6,622 nt of DNA from an uncultured Acidobacteriota bacterium (lineage in GTDB: Bacteria; Acidobacteriota; Blastocatellia; Pyrinomonadales; Pyrinomonadaceae): assembly GCA_946480545.1 (NCBI GenBank), contig CAMLKY010000116.1, positions 1 through 6,622 of the forward strand, read 5' to 3'. The notes below the pieces were generated by a model. It saw nothing but the letters and a program-made list of their open reading frames with translations, did not search any database and was not told where the DNA came from. Positions 1 to 6,522 of this stretch are shown here, one piece after another; the stretch's first letter is position 1; the number at the start of each line of letters is the position of its first letter. The translations under genes were made by a program, and so were the position numbers.

Positions 1-1
1 C

Positions 2-1582
2 TTTGCAGCGGTCTGCGTCTTTTTTGGAACGGTCTACGTCACCTACCGCAGATATATCAACGACATCAAGAAGACCGCCGCCCAGGCGGAACAAGCCGAG
101 CGCGAGCGTGCCGAGCAGGCCGAAAGCCATGTTCGCGAATTAGAGCATTACGTCGCCAAGCTCGAGGAAAGCGGCCGCGAGCTGAAAAAGAGTCGGGAAC
201 GATTCAGGCACGCCGCATTTCATGACGCCCTGACCGGCCTGCCTAACCGAAACTACTTTGTCGACACGCTTCGCGAGCTGATCGAAGAAAAGCAGACAAC
301 ACCCGTATTCTCGTATGCGGTGCTGTTTCTCGATCTGAATGGATTTCGAAAGATCAACGATAGCCTGGGCCACTCTGTCGGAGACCAGCTTCTAAAACAG
401 GTCGCCGGGAGGTTGTCGAAGATCGCCAGACGAAACAGTATTATCGGGCGATTCGGGGGCGATGAATTCGCCGTTATCCTCCTGAACGATGCGGACGAAC
501 GGGGGACTGTGGAGTTTGCCGAAACGCTGGCGAGGACCATCTCGAAGCCGTACATTCTGGACGCGCGTCAGGTCTTCACCAGCGTTAGCATCGGAATCAC
601 CTTCGGAAATCTCAACTACGACGAGCCCGAAGAGCTCCTTCGCGACGCCGACATCGCGATGTATCACGCGAAGGACCACGGGAAAGAGTTCGTGATCTTC
701 GACGACAAGATGCACACGCGCGCCGTCTCGCTTCTCCAGATCGAGACCGATCTTAGGTACGCCATCGAACGCAAGGAATTCGAGGTTCACTATCAGCCGA
801 TCGTCGATCTGCAGAGCCTTCGCCTGGCCGGCTATGAGGCTCTCGTGCGTTGGAACCATCCCACGCTCGGGCGGATAGTCCCCGATAATTTCATCCCGGT
901 ATGCGAATCGACGGGCTTGATCGTTCCGTTAACGCTGATGGTGCTTGAAACGGCTTGTTCGCAGACCGCTCTCTGGCAGCAGCAGTTCGGCGACGCGGGT
1001 CCGCGATTCGTGAGCGTGAACATCTCAGGCACACATTTCTCGGACCCGGCACTGGTGGAACAGGTCAAGGGCGTGCTCAGAACTACCGGAATGAATCCCA
1101 GAAGCCTGAAGCTCGAGATCACCGAAACCGCGATCATGGAAAACGGCGAGCATGCAATTGCGATGCTGAGCGAGATCAGGGACCTGGGCGTGCAGTTCAG
1201 CATCGATGATTTCGGGACCGGGTACTCGAGTTTGGGTTACCTGCAGCAGCTTCCGATCGATACGGTCAAGGTCGATCGTGTGTTCGTGCGGTCGATGGAG
1301 GAAGGAAGACAGAACGGAGAGATCGTCCGAGCGGTGATCGCGTTAGCCGATTCGCTCAACCTCGAAGTTGTCGCCGAAGGTATCGAAAGTATAAACCAGT
1401 TCCACCAGTTGCGTGTGCTCTCGTGCCGTTACGGACAGGGTTACTTGTTTTCACCGGCGCTCGAGGCCCACGAGGCGGAAGCTCTTGTATCCGATCAGGG
1501 CCGCTGGCAGAATCTCGTCGCTGGAACGGATTTCCTCATCTTAAGTCCCGGCTACGACGAATCGACAGATCACATCAATTAG
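2..1582 (+). CDS. GGDEF-EAL cyclic-di-GMP turnover protein, membrane-anchored, 5' end missing
   Basis: The frame is open from the window edge, so the true start lies upstream; 526 residues are visible. The GTG at base 320 is an internal valine (residue 107), not a start. Order of parts: end of a hydrophobic helix (residues 1-15, followed by Arg-Arg), a charged Ala/Glu/Arg-rich stretch that looks like a coiled-coil linker (about 20-70), the GGDEF domain opening with HDALTGLPNR (74-83) and carrying an intact GGDEF (152-156), then the EAL domain (about 245-500). EAL residues look complete: EALVRW from 279, VNISGTHF, LEITET, DDFGTGYSSL, VKVDRVF, VAEGIE and GQGYLF. The family makes c-di-GMP from two GTP (GGDEF) and cleaves it to pGpG (EAL). 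By motif both domains could be active, or GGDEF could be a GTP-sensing regulator of EAL. The inhibitory RxxD site before GGDEF reads RRNS, so product inhibition there is doubtful. Any sensor domain is outside the window. Confidence 0.95.
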   Translation, partial: FAAVCVFFGTVYVTYRRYINDIKKTAAQAEQAERERAEQAESHVRELEHYVAKLEESGRELKKSRERFRHAAFHDALTGLPNRNYFVDTLRELIEEKQTTPVFSYAVLFLDLNGFRKINDSLGHSVGDQLLKQVAGRLSKIARRNSIIGRFGGDEFAVILLNDADERGTVEFAETLARTISKPYILDARQVFTSVSIGITFGNLNYDEPEELLRDADIAMYHAKDHGKEFVIFDDKMHTRAVSLLQIETDLRYAIERKEFEVHYQPIVDLQSLRLAGYEALVRWNHPTLGRIVPDNFIPVCESTGLIVPLTLMVLETACSQTALWQQQFGDAGPRFVSVNISGTHFSDPALVEQVKGVLRTTGMNPRSLKLEITETAIMENGEHAIAMLSEIRDLGVQFSIDDFGTGYSSLGYLQQLPIDTVKVDRVFVRSMEEGRQNGEIVRAVIALADSLNLEVVAEGIESINQFHQLRVLSCRYGQGYLFSPALEAHEAEALVSDQGRWQNLVAGTDFLILSPGYDESTDHIN

Positions 1583-1584
1583 CC

Positions 1585-2991
1585 TTATTCGGCAAACATC
1601 TTCGGTCTTGCCCCGAGCGGATGTTCGGTCTCGTACCGGTGCGCGAGGTTCAGGAGCAGACTCTCCGACCAGAAGTTTCCGATGAGCTGCACGCCGATCG
1701 GCAGCCCGCCCGTCGAGAGTCCGCACGGTACACTGATGGCCGGTGCCCCCGCGAGATTGGCTGAGACCGTGTATACGTCGTTCAGATACATCGCGAGCGG
1801 ATCGTCGCTCTTCTCACCGATCTTGAATGCAACGGACGGCGAAGTGGGCGTCAGTATCGCATCGCAATTCGCAAACGCCTTCTGGTAATCAAGCTTCACG
1901 AGCGCGCGGACCTTCTGCGCCTTTGAGTAATAAGCGTCGTAGTAACCGCTGGAGAGAACGTATGTGCCGAGCATGATGCGCCGCTTCACCTCGGCGCCGA
2001 ATCCTTCTTCGCGAGTTTTGAAATACATCTGCCGAAGCGCACTTGTCTCCTCGGCACGAAAGCCGTAGCGTACGCCGTCGAAACGTGCGAGGTTCGACGA
2101 GGCCTCGGCCGTAGCGATGATGTAGTAAACGGCGATGCCATACTTCGCGTACGGGAGATCGATATCTTTTATCTCGGCACCCATCGCGCTGAATTGATCG
2201 ATCGCACGCTCCACCGAATGCCGGACCTCGTCATCCAGCCCTTCACCAAACAATGCACGCGGAACGCCGAGGACCTTGCCCTTAACTTCTGCATCGAGGC
2301 CAGCGGCATAATCAGGGACCGGGACATCAGCAGTGGTGGAATCGTTAGCATCGCGACCGGCGATCACTCCAAGCACCGCCGCAGCATCGCGTGTCGTCTG
2401 ACCGAATATACCGATGTTGTCGAGTGACGACGCAAAGGCAACCAGTCCGAATCGTGAGATTCGCCCGTAGGTCGGCTTCAGTCCGACGATCCCGCAAAGC
2501 GACGCGGGCTGCCGGACCGAGCCACCGGTCTCCGAACCTAAAGCCGCCCGAACGACGCCTGACGCTACGGCCACTGCCGACCCGCCCGAACTCCCACCGG
2601 GGACGCGTGTTGTATCCCACGGATTCTTTGCGGGACCGAATGCCGAGCTTTCGTTGGAAGATCCCATCGCGAACTCATCCATGTTCGTCTTGCCGATGAC
2701 GATCGCGCCCGCGTCATTGAGACGTTTGATCGCCGTCGCGTCGTAATGGGCGCGGTAGTTGTGAAGGATCCTGGAGCCGCACGTCGTTTGGAGCCCCTTA
2801 GTGCAGATGTTGTCCTTGACGGCGATCGCGAGGCCGCGAAGACGTAACTCATCGCCCCCGGCCTCGACTGCCCCCAGCCGGGCATCCGCGTGCGCACGCT
2901 CGATAGAGAGAAACGAGTTCAGCTCCGGATTCAATCGTTCGGCATTGTCGAGCGCTTTTGTGATTGCAGCTCGAAGGTTTGTATCGGTCAT
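1585..2991 (-). CDS. gatA: Aspartyl/glutamyl-tRNA amidotransferase subunit A
   Basis: GatA hydrolyses glutamine and passes ammonia to GatB, which amidates Glu-tRNA(Gln) and/or Asp-tRNA(Asn) in the cytoplasm. The 468-residue product has normal family length and an amidase-signature core. The Ser-cisSer-Lys triad is visible: K59 in AVKDN, S134 in [10 protein letters not shown] and S158 in [13 protein letters not shown]; spacing matches known GatA proteins. [20 protein letters not shown] (101-120) and the C-terminal [10 protein letters not shown] are also typical. I chose the ATG at 2991, giving [14 protein letters not shown] at 3024 would add 11 residues that do not look like the family. The ATG overlaps the upstream stop as ATGA, suggesting translational coupling. 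It is the last gene of the gatC run and converges on the GGDEF-EAL gene with a 2-base gap. gatB must lie elsewhere. Confidence 0.97.
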   Translation of the reverse strand: MTDTNLRAAITKALDNAERLNPELNSFLSIERAHADARLGAVEAGGDELRLRGLAIAVKDNICTKGLQTTCGSRILHNYRAHYDATAIKRLNDAGAIVIGKTNMDEFAMGSSNESSAFGPAKNPWDTTRVPGGSSGGSAVAVASGVVRAALGSETGGSVRQPASLCGIVGLKPTYGRISRFGLVAFASSLDNIGIFGQTTRDAAAVLGVIAGRDANDSTTADVPVPDYAAGLDAEVKGKVLGVPRALFGEGLDDEVRHSVERAIDQFSAMGAEIKDIDLPYAKYGIAVYYIIATAEASSNLARFDGVRYGFRAEETSALRQMYFKTREEGFGAEVKRRIMLGTYVLSSGYYDAYYSKAQKVRALVKLDYQKAFANCDAILTPTSPSVAFKIGEKSDDPLAMYLNDVYTVSANLAGAPAISVPCGLSTGGLPIGVQLIGNFWSESLLLNLAHRYETEHPLGARPKMFAE

Positions 2992-3464
2992 TTGTCTTCG
3001 GGCGAGACTGCGTCGACCCGCCAACTGTCGTCTACCTTTTCCATCGTCGTGAACACCGCTCGTTGCTCACTGCGCACATCGTCCTTCCAGAACATCAGGA
3101 CCTCGAACCGCACTTTCCTGCCCGGATCGACGACGGTGCATGCACCGGCACGGAACGCTTTCGGGTAGTCCTCGGCAAGCGTAAAGAAATCCTTCTTGGT
3201 CGCCGGCAAAGTCTCGGCATCGAGCAGCAGACTTGTCGCATACTCGCGGGTCAAAAATCGATCACGTGCCTTAACGTTTTCGGGAGTCGGCTCCATGTTG
3301 TTCGCAAAATGGAACGAATAGAATTCGCGAACGAAGTCACGCGCCTGATCGCACTCGGGAGCCTCGAGGCTCGGGATGCTGCATGAGGTGCCGAGGCTCA
3401 GGCCCGCGAATAGCATCGCAATGCGGGCAATCGCAAATACTTTCGAGCCGCGATCCAGAGCCAT
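2988..3464 (-). CDS. Small exported protein (possible lipoprotein), DUF3828/NTF2-like, between gatC and gatA
   Basis: The 158-residue product starts with a basic stretch (MALDRGSK), a hydrophobic core (about 9-26) and Cys28 in LGTSC, so it is probably exported. Glycine at -3 is a poor lipobox, so lipid attachment is uncertain. The rest ([13 protein letters not shown] near 41-53, [11 protein letters not shown] near 70-80, a basic/aromatic middle, then WRVDAV at the end) resembles DUF3828-type proteins with an NTF2-like alpha+beta fold; this is pattern recognition only. Other cysteines are at 38 and 109. I chose the ATG at 3464, 19 bases after the gatC stop. A TTG at 3491 would overlap gatC and lengthen the N-terminus by nine residues, and an internal ATG at 3416 would shorten the signal. 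Its stop overlaps the gatA ATG by four bases. It is therefore surely co-transcribed with gatCA, but no link to tRNA amidation is apparent. Function unknown. Confidence 0.8.
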   Translation of the reverse strand: MALDRGSKVFAIARIAMLFAGLSLGTSCSIPSLEAPECDQARDFVREFYSFHFANNMEPTPENVKARDRFLTREYATSLLLDAETLPATKKDFFTLAEDYPKAFRAGACTVVDPGRKVRFEVLMFWKDDVRSEQRAVFTTMEKVDDSWRVDAVSPEDK

Positions 3465-3483
3465 CAAAATCACTTGTCGCTGC

Positions 3484-3768
3484 CTAACCAAGAACCTTCG
3501 GAACCTGAAAATGTCCGGCCACCGCCGAAGGTGCTTCCGACAACGCCTCCTGCTGACTCAGTGAGTCCCGCACGACATCGTCGCGCATAGTCGCGGTCGC
3601 TTCGCCTTCATCGGTCAATCCGCCGAGCATCGGCTCTACGTTGTCGGTCTCCAGCTCGTTGAGCTGTTCGACGTACTTCACGATCTCCGCCATTTGCGGT
3701 GTGTACATGGCCACCTCATCATCGGTGATCTCCAGATGAGCCAGTGTGGCAACCTTCTTTACATCCAT
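3484..3768 (-). CDS. gatC: Aspartyl/glutamyl-tRNA amidotransferase subunit C
   Basis: This 94-residue protein is the small subunit that wraps around and stabilises the GatA-GatB interface. Family signs are clear: VATLAHLEITDDEVAMY (6-22), the helix MAEIVKYVEQLNELETDNVEPM, then MRDDVVRDSL and the ending HFQVPKVLG. Length is normal (about 90-100). The ATG at 3768 is the only sensible start, because an in-frame TGA lies 18 bases upstream. No Shine-Dalgarno sequence is visible; the bases before the start read CTCCGAACTT. It follows dciA after 84 bases and precedes a small exported-protein gene and then gatA. Confidence 0.96.
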   Translation of the reverse strand: MDVKKVATLAHLEITDDEVAMYTPQMAEIVKYVEQLNELETDNVEPMLGGLTDEGEATATMRDDVVRDSLSQQEALSEAPSAVAGHFQVPKVLG

Positions 3769-3780
3769 AAGTTCGGAGTG

Positions 3781-3794
3781 CGGCCTTCAGGCCG
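3781..3794 (-). other. Small hairpin in the dciA-gatC gap
   Basis: CGGCC-TTCA-GGCCG (as read on the plus strand) forms a 5-bp GC stem with a 4-base loop, extendable by one G-U pair. On the transcribed minus strand it lies 12 bases before the gatC ATG and has no U-run behind it, so it is not a convincing terminator for dciA. It could be an mRNA-processing or translation-control structure, or part of a dispersed repeat. The rest of the 84-base gap (3769-3852) shows nothing I recognise. Confidence 0.45.
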
Positions 3795-3852
3795 TCTTTC
3801 TTCGCGGCTACACGAAAGCGGAAAAGAGTTCTGCACTGTTTACCCTCGACGG

Positions 3853-4335
3853 CTAAGCACCCGGGCCGGATCGCGCACGCTTGCGCCTGACAAGACAGTT
3901 TCCCGCGGCGAGCAGGAACTGCCGGCGCAGCTCGGTATCCTCGATCTTTTCCGCGGCATTCATCAACTCGGGTGAGATCATCCGCTCGGCCTCGCGCCGG
4001 AGATCGGTGTCGTCCACCGGGCGTAGCTGCTTTCGAACCTCCGCTACCGCGGCCTCATCGATCTCAAATTCGAGATAGCTAACAAGCGGAGCTCCGAGAG
4101 TCGCATTCAACTTGAAAAGCATCTGCCCGGCGAGATCTTTTAGATGACGTTGCCACGTGACGCTCGACACCGCTACGATCAGCTTCGCGGAATCGAGTCG
4201 CACCGGCACCGCGTGCTCAGCCAGGTTCTCGCCCGCAACCCGCCTCCACGCGGCAAAAACGACTGCCGCTCTAACCGCCTCGGCACCGTCGATATCCCGC
4301 ATCAATCCGGGCAGCGTGCGAAACAGATCGAGCAT
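3853..4335 (-). CDS. dciA: DUF721 protein, probable DciA-type replicative helicase loader/operator
   Basis: The 160-residue product has a DUF721 domain at about 12-92: WRRVAGENLAEHAVPVRLDSAKLIVAVSSVTW, then HLKDLAGQMLFKLNATLGAPLV and a final YLEFEI strand. The conserved Trp (W30), the G-x-x-L-A-E-H run and the W61 helix match the family. DciA proteins act with the DnaB helicase at replication initiation in bacteria lacking DnaC/DnaI loaders; that role is inferred from family membership. After the domain comes a charged segment (about 95-145) and a basic tail (RRKRAR, 150-155) that could touch DNA. The start is the ATG at 4335. No Shine-Dalgarno is seen, and a -10-like TAAGAT sits 7 bases before the ATG. 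It is divergent from maf and is first in the run leading to gatC, but the 84-base gap leaves co-transcription unproven. DUF721 proteins are diverse, so the symbol is tentative. Confidence 0.82.
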   Translation of the reverse strand: MLDLFRTLPGLMRDIDGAEAVRAAVVFAAWRRVAGENLAEHAVPVRLDSAKLIVAVSSVTWQRHLKDLAGQMLFKLNATLGAPLVSYLEFEIDEAAVAEVRKQLRPVDDTDLRREAERMISPELMNAAEKIEDTELRRQFLLAAGNCLVRRKRARSGPGA

Positions 4336-4386
4336 GGTTATTATCTTAAACGACAGAACTTAGATTTGCTAAACAACGCGATTTGA
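4336..4386. promoter_or_regulatory. Divergent dciA/maf promoter region
   Basis: The 51-base gap between two outward-facing genes is clearly more AT-rich than its surroundings and must start both transcripts unless promoters lie inside the genes. On the minus strand TAAGAT (4348-4343) fits the -10 form TANNNT, with its end 7 bases before the dciA ATG, the spacing expected for a leaderless mRNA. On the plus strand TAGATT (4361-4366) is a possible -10 for maf, about 20 bases before its ATG. I see no good -35 for either. Confidence 0.45.
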
Positions 4387-4959
4387 ATGGTCCAATTACC
4401 TAAACTCATCCTCGCGTCGGGAAGTCCGCGACGTGCCGAGATCATGAATTCCGTCGGCTGGCAGTTCTCGAAGGCCGTGCCCGACATCGATGAGAGCGAG
4501 CGAGCCGGCGAGTCGCCGGCCGATTACGTACGACGGCTGGCGGGTGAGAAGGCCAACGCGGTTGCCGAGGGCTATCCAGGTGAGTTGATTCTTGCCGCCG
4601 ACACGACGGTGGTGATCGATGACACCATCATTGGTAAACCCGTCGACGAAGCCGACGCTCGACGGATGTTGAGGCTGCTCTCGGGAAACTGGCATGAGGT
4701 TCTGACCGGCGTCGCCATCGCACGCAACGGTACTGTCGATATCGGTCTCCAGAGCACGCGTGTAAAGTTCGCCGAGCTCACCGATGAAGAGATCCAGTTC
4801 CTCGTCGAAAAAGGCGATCCTCTCGACAAGGCCGGCGCGTATGCAGTCCAGGCTCAGGCTGCTCTATTCATCGAGGGAATCGAAGGCGACTACTGGAACG
4901 TGGTCGGTCTTCCGATCAGTTTGGTGTATGAGATGGTGAGGCGAGTGAATAGTAGGTAG
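4387..4959 (+). CDS. maf: Maf-family nucleoside triphosphate pyrophosphatase (dTTP/UTP type)
   Basis: Maf proteins hydrolyse non-canonical or surplus nucleoside triphosphates to the monophosphate and pyrophosphate, keeping the cytoplasmic nucleotide pool clean. The 190-residue product has every family block: LASGSPRR (9-16), AADTTVVID (70-78) with the catalytic-site Asp72, GKP (83-85), LSGNWHEVLTGV (98-109), GDPLDKAGAYAVQ (143-155) and EGDYWNVVGLP (166-176). The DKAGAYAVQ and NVVGLP wording is closer to the YhdE (dTTP/UTP) branch than to the YceF (m7GTP) branch; that split is judged by eye. Length is normal. The ATG at 4387 is well placed because the LASGSPRR block sits at its usual distance, but there is no Shine-Dalgarno. 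It stands alone on its strand and is closed by the two-way terminator at 5037-5082. Confidence 0.95.
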   Translation: MVQLPKLILASGSPRRAEIMNSVGWQFSKAVPDIDESERAGESPADYVRRLAGEKANAVAEGYPGELILAADTTVVIDDTIIGKPVDEADARRMLRLLSGNWHEVLTGVAIARNGTVDIGLQSTRVKFAELTDEEIQFLVEKGDPLDKAGAYAVQAQAALFIEGIEGDYWNVVGLPISLVYEMVRRVNSR

Positions 4960-5036
4960 AAGAGGCTGTCCAAAGCCAGGCTTTTAGTCGTCCGCTACTG
5001 ACTGAAAAAGGCCACGCGGGGCGGCCCGGACTCTCC

Positions 5037-5082
5037 AAAAAGAAAAGAGGCCGTCCTTTTTGGAACGGCCTCTGTTCTTTTT
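5037..5082. terminator. Two-way rho-independent terminator between maf and the thioredoxin-like gene
   Basis: The arms AAAAAGAAAAGAGGCCGT (5037-5054) and ACGGCCTCTGTTCTTTTT (5065-5082) are complementary over 18 bases with one mismatch, around a 10-base loop. The GC-rich core is a perfect 9-bp stem (AGAGGCCGT/ACGGCCTCT). T-rich tails follow the core on both strands, so it can end maf on the plus strand and the panBC-thioredoxin run on the minus strand. The remaining bases of this 138-base gap hold no gene. Confidence 0.9.
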
Positions 5083-5097
5083 ACTTTTCGTTATTTA

Positions 5098-5604
5098 CTA
5101 CAGTAGCTGATCCACCTGTTTCGAGATAGGAACCGTGATATCGAACTTCGGATCGATCCCGCCGTGGCCGGAGCCGATGACGTTACCCTGCTTGTCGAGT
5201 ATCACGAACGAGGGTAACTGGTCGACCCCGAATTTCTTTAGCGTCGCAACACCATCGGAATCTCGTAGCACGGGAACCGCGAGCTTGCTGCCCGCCACAA
5301 ACTTCTCGATATCGGCATCGGTGGCGTAGTTTTTCGACTTCGCGTTGGTCGAATCGGTAGCGATAAAATACAACGCTACATTCTTTCCCGCATAACGTTT
5401 AGCCAAAACATTCGTGTATTCGGCCTGTTTGTTCGAAAGCGGAAGCCAGCTCGCACCCATCGCAAGGATTACCACCTTTCCGCGTTGTCCCTGAACATCG
5501 ACACGCGAGCCATCCAGCCCCGTCAAAGGGGTTTGCGCGGCGGCCGCGACGGCCAGCGCAGCCGTTAACCCAAATACTGCCAATAAACCTTTTAGCGTCT
5601 TCAT
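5098..5604 (-). CDS. Secreted thioredoxin-fold (TlpA/redoxin-like) protein lacking all cysteines
   Basis: The 168-residue product starts with a classic Sec signal (MKTLKGLLAVFGLTAALAVAAAA, probable cleavage before Q24), so it should act in the periplasm or outside. The mature part has the TlpA-like order: G42-K-V-V-I-L-A strand, MGASWLPLSNKQ where the WCxxC site normally sits, an ATD loop, VPVLRDSDG, then LPSFVILDKQGNVIG with the cis-Pro at 131. The active-site cysteines are replaced (WLPLS, 53-57) and the protein has no cysteine anywhere, so it cannot be a disulfide reductase or peroxiredoxin; a binding or structural role is more likely. I chose the ATG at 5604. A GTG at 5619 would add MSRIY before the signal and has a weak AGGTG four bases upstream, so it is a real alternative. 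It follows panC by 59 bases on the same strand and may share its transcript. Confidence 0.88.
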   Translation of the reverse strand: MKTLKGLLAVFGLTAALAVAAAAQTPLTGLDGSRVDVQGQRGKVVILAMGASWLPLSNKQAEYTNVLAKRYAGKNVALYFIATDSTNAKSKNYATDADIEKFVAGSKLAVPVLRDSDGVATLKKFGVDQLPSFVILDKQGNVIGSGHGGIDPKFDITVPISKQVDQLL

Positions 5605-5611
5605 ATAAATA

Positions 5612-5636
5612 CGAGACACACTTCACCTGCGTCTCG
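5612..5636. repeat. Inverted repeat at the start of the thioredoxin-like gene
   Basis: CGAGAC (5612-5617) and GTCTCG (5631-5636) form a perfect 6-base inverted repeat with a 13-base spacer. It covers the alternative GTG start and the weak AGGTG. It could be an operator or an mRNA hairpin hiding that ribosome site; arms this short may also arise by chance. Confidence 0.35.
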
Positions 5637-5645
5637 ACAATTTAG

Positions 5646-5661
5646 ATGCGGCCGGCCGCAT
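5646..5661. repeat. Perfect 16-base GC-rich palindrome just after panC
   Basis: ATGCGGCCGGCCGCAT reads the same on both strands and ends two bases from the panC stop. As RNA it can fold as a 6-bp stem with a 4-base CCGG loop, but the bases after it on the minus strand (CTAAATTG) are not a U-run, so it is at best a weak terminator or an mRNA 3'-end stabiliser. A binding site for a dimeric protein is also possible. Confidence 0.6.
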
Positions 5662-5663
5662 AA

Positions 5664-6518
5664 TTACTGTCCCCTGTTAAGCACCACGTTATCGATCAGG
5701 CGGACTTCTCCAAACCGCACGGCAACGGCGATGAGAGTCTCGCCGTCTCCGACCTTTTCCACGGGCTCGAGGGTTCGACCGTCGACGACCGAAACATAAT
5801 CGACCGTAGCCAGTGGTTCGGTCCCGATCCGTTCTTCAACGATCTGGATCAGCCGGGCCGCACTTCGCTCTCCCTGTTTGTATGCAACCTTTGCTTCGCG
5901 AAGCCCGGTGAAAATCACGGATGCTTTCTCGCGTTCTTCCTTCGACAGGATCCGGTTCCGCGAGGAGAGTGCGAGCCCGGATTCCTCGCGCACTGTCGGG
6001 ACAACAACGATCTCGGTCTCGAACCCGAGATCCGTCGTCATCCGCCTTATGACGGCGACCTGCTGGGCATCCTTCTGGCCGAAATATGCAAAGTCCGGGC
6101 GGATCGCATTGAATAGGATCGCCACCACCGTCGCAACACCGCGAAAGTGCCCCGGCCGCGATGCTCCTTCGAGCCCTTCAGAAATGCCCTCGACGTAAAC
6201 ATACGTCGAAAAGCCTTCGGGATAGATCTCGTGTTCCTCCGGGGCGAAGATGTAATCGACCTCGTAACCCGCGAGCAGAGCCGCATCACCCGTGATGTCG
6301 CGCGGGTAACGTTCGAGATCGCTCTTGTCGTTGAACTGTTCGGGGTTTACGAATATCGAGACGATGACGATATCCGATGAGTGACGCGCTTCCTTCACGA
6401 GGGCCAGGTGACCTTCGTGCAGCGCTCCCATCGTCGGAACGAATGCGACGGTCTTGTTCTCGCGCCGCAGCTTGCGCGCTATCGAGGCCATTCGCTGCCG
6501 CCGGTTGATGATCTCCAT
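5664..6518 (-). CDS. panC: Pantothenate synthetase
   Basis: PanC joins pantoate and beta-alanine using ATP, through a pantoyl-adenylate, in the last step of vitamin B5 synthesis. The 284-residue product is of normal length (E. coli has 283). Visible family blocks: VPTMGALHEGHLALV (27-41) with the HxGH nucleotide-binding motif H34/H37, FVNPEQFN (56-63), RYPR (70-73), EGASRPGHFRGVATVV (117-132), FGQKDAQQ (146-153), LALSSRN (182-188) standing in for the KMSKS-like loop, and TVDYVSVVD (238-246). All key residues look intact. The ATG at 6518 places PTMGALHEGH at the usual distance; no Shine-Dalgarno is seen, but the start lies 4 bases after the panB stop, so re-initiation by coupled ribosomes is likely. 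Confidence 0.97.
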   Translation of the reverse strand: MEIINRRQRMASIARKLRRENKTVAFVPTMGALHEGHLALVKEARHSSDIVIVSIFVNPEQFNDKSDLERYPRDITGDAALLAGYEVDYIFAPEEHEIYPEGFSTYVYVEGISEGLEGASRPGHFRGVATVVAILFNAIRPDFAYFGQKDAQQVAVIRRMTTDLGFETEIVVVPTVREESGLALSSRNRILSKEEREKASVIFTGLREAKVAYKQGERSAARLIQIVEERIGTEPLATVDYVSVVDGRTLEPVEKVGDGETLIAVAVRFGEVRLIDNVVLNRGQ

Positions 6519-6522
6519 AAGA

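Noticed and set aside
392..859. 155-codon open frame on the minus strand inside the GGDEF-EAL gene
   Set aside because: It lies wholly antisense to a gene with clear conserved motifs, shows no recognisable domain, and is explained by GC-biased third codon positions.
832..1203. 123-codon minus-strand open frame under the EAL domain
   Set aside because: Shadow of the EAL coding frame; Ser/Thr/Pro-rich nonsense composition and no family resemblance.
2992..3024. TTG start at 3024 for gatA, adding 11 residues
   Set aside because: The extra residues ([11 protein letters not shown]) are not family-like, TTG is a rare start, and the ATG at 2991 gives a normal GatA N-terminus and a typical 4-base overlap.
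2964..3386. 140-codon plus-strand open frame opposite the exported-protein gene
   Set aside because: The minus-strand frame has a signal peptide, tight operon spacing and an ATGA junction; this one has none of these and runs across a gene boundary.
3781..3800. Hairpin CGGCC-TTCA-GGCCG plus TCTTTCTT as a plus-strand terminator
   Set aside because: No plus-strand gene ends nearby; on the strand that is transcribed there is no U-run after the stem.
3694..3975. 93-codon plus-strand open frame spanning the gatC start, the gap and the end of dciA
   Set aside because: It overlaps two well-supported opposite-strand genes and has no recognisable content.
4972..4984. AAAGCCAGGCTTT palindrome just after maf as a terminator
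   Set aside because: Its centre is a single base, leaving too small a loop for the full stem, and the much stronger hairpin at 5037-5082 explains termination.
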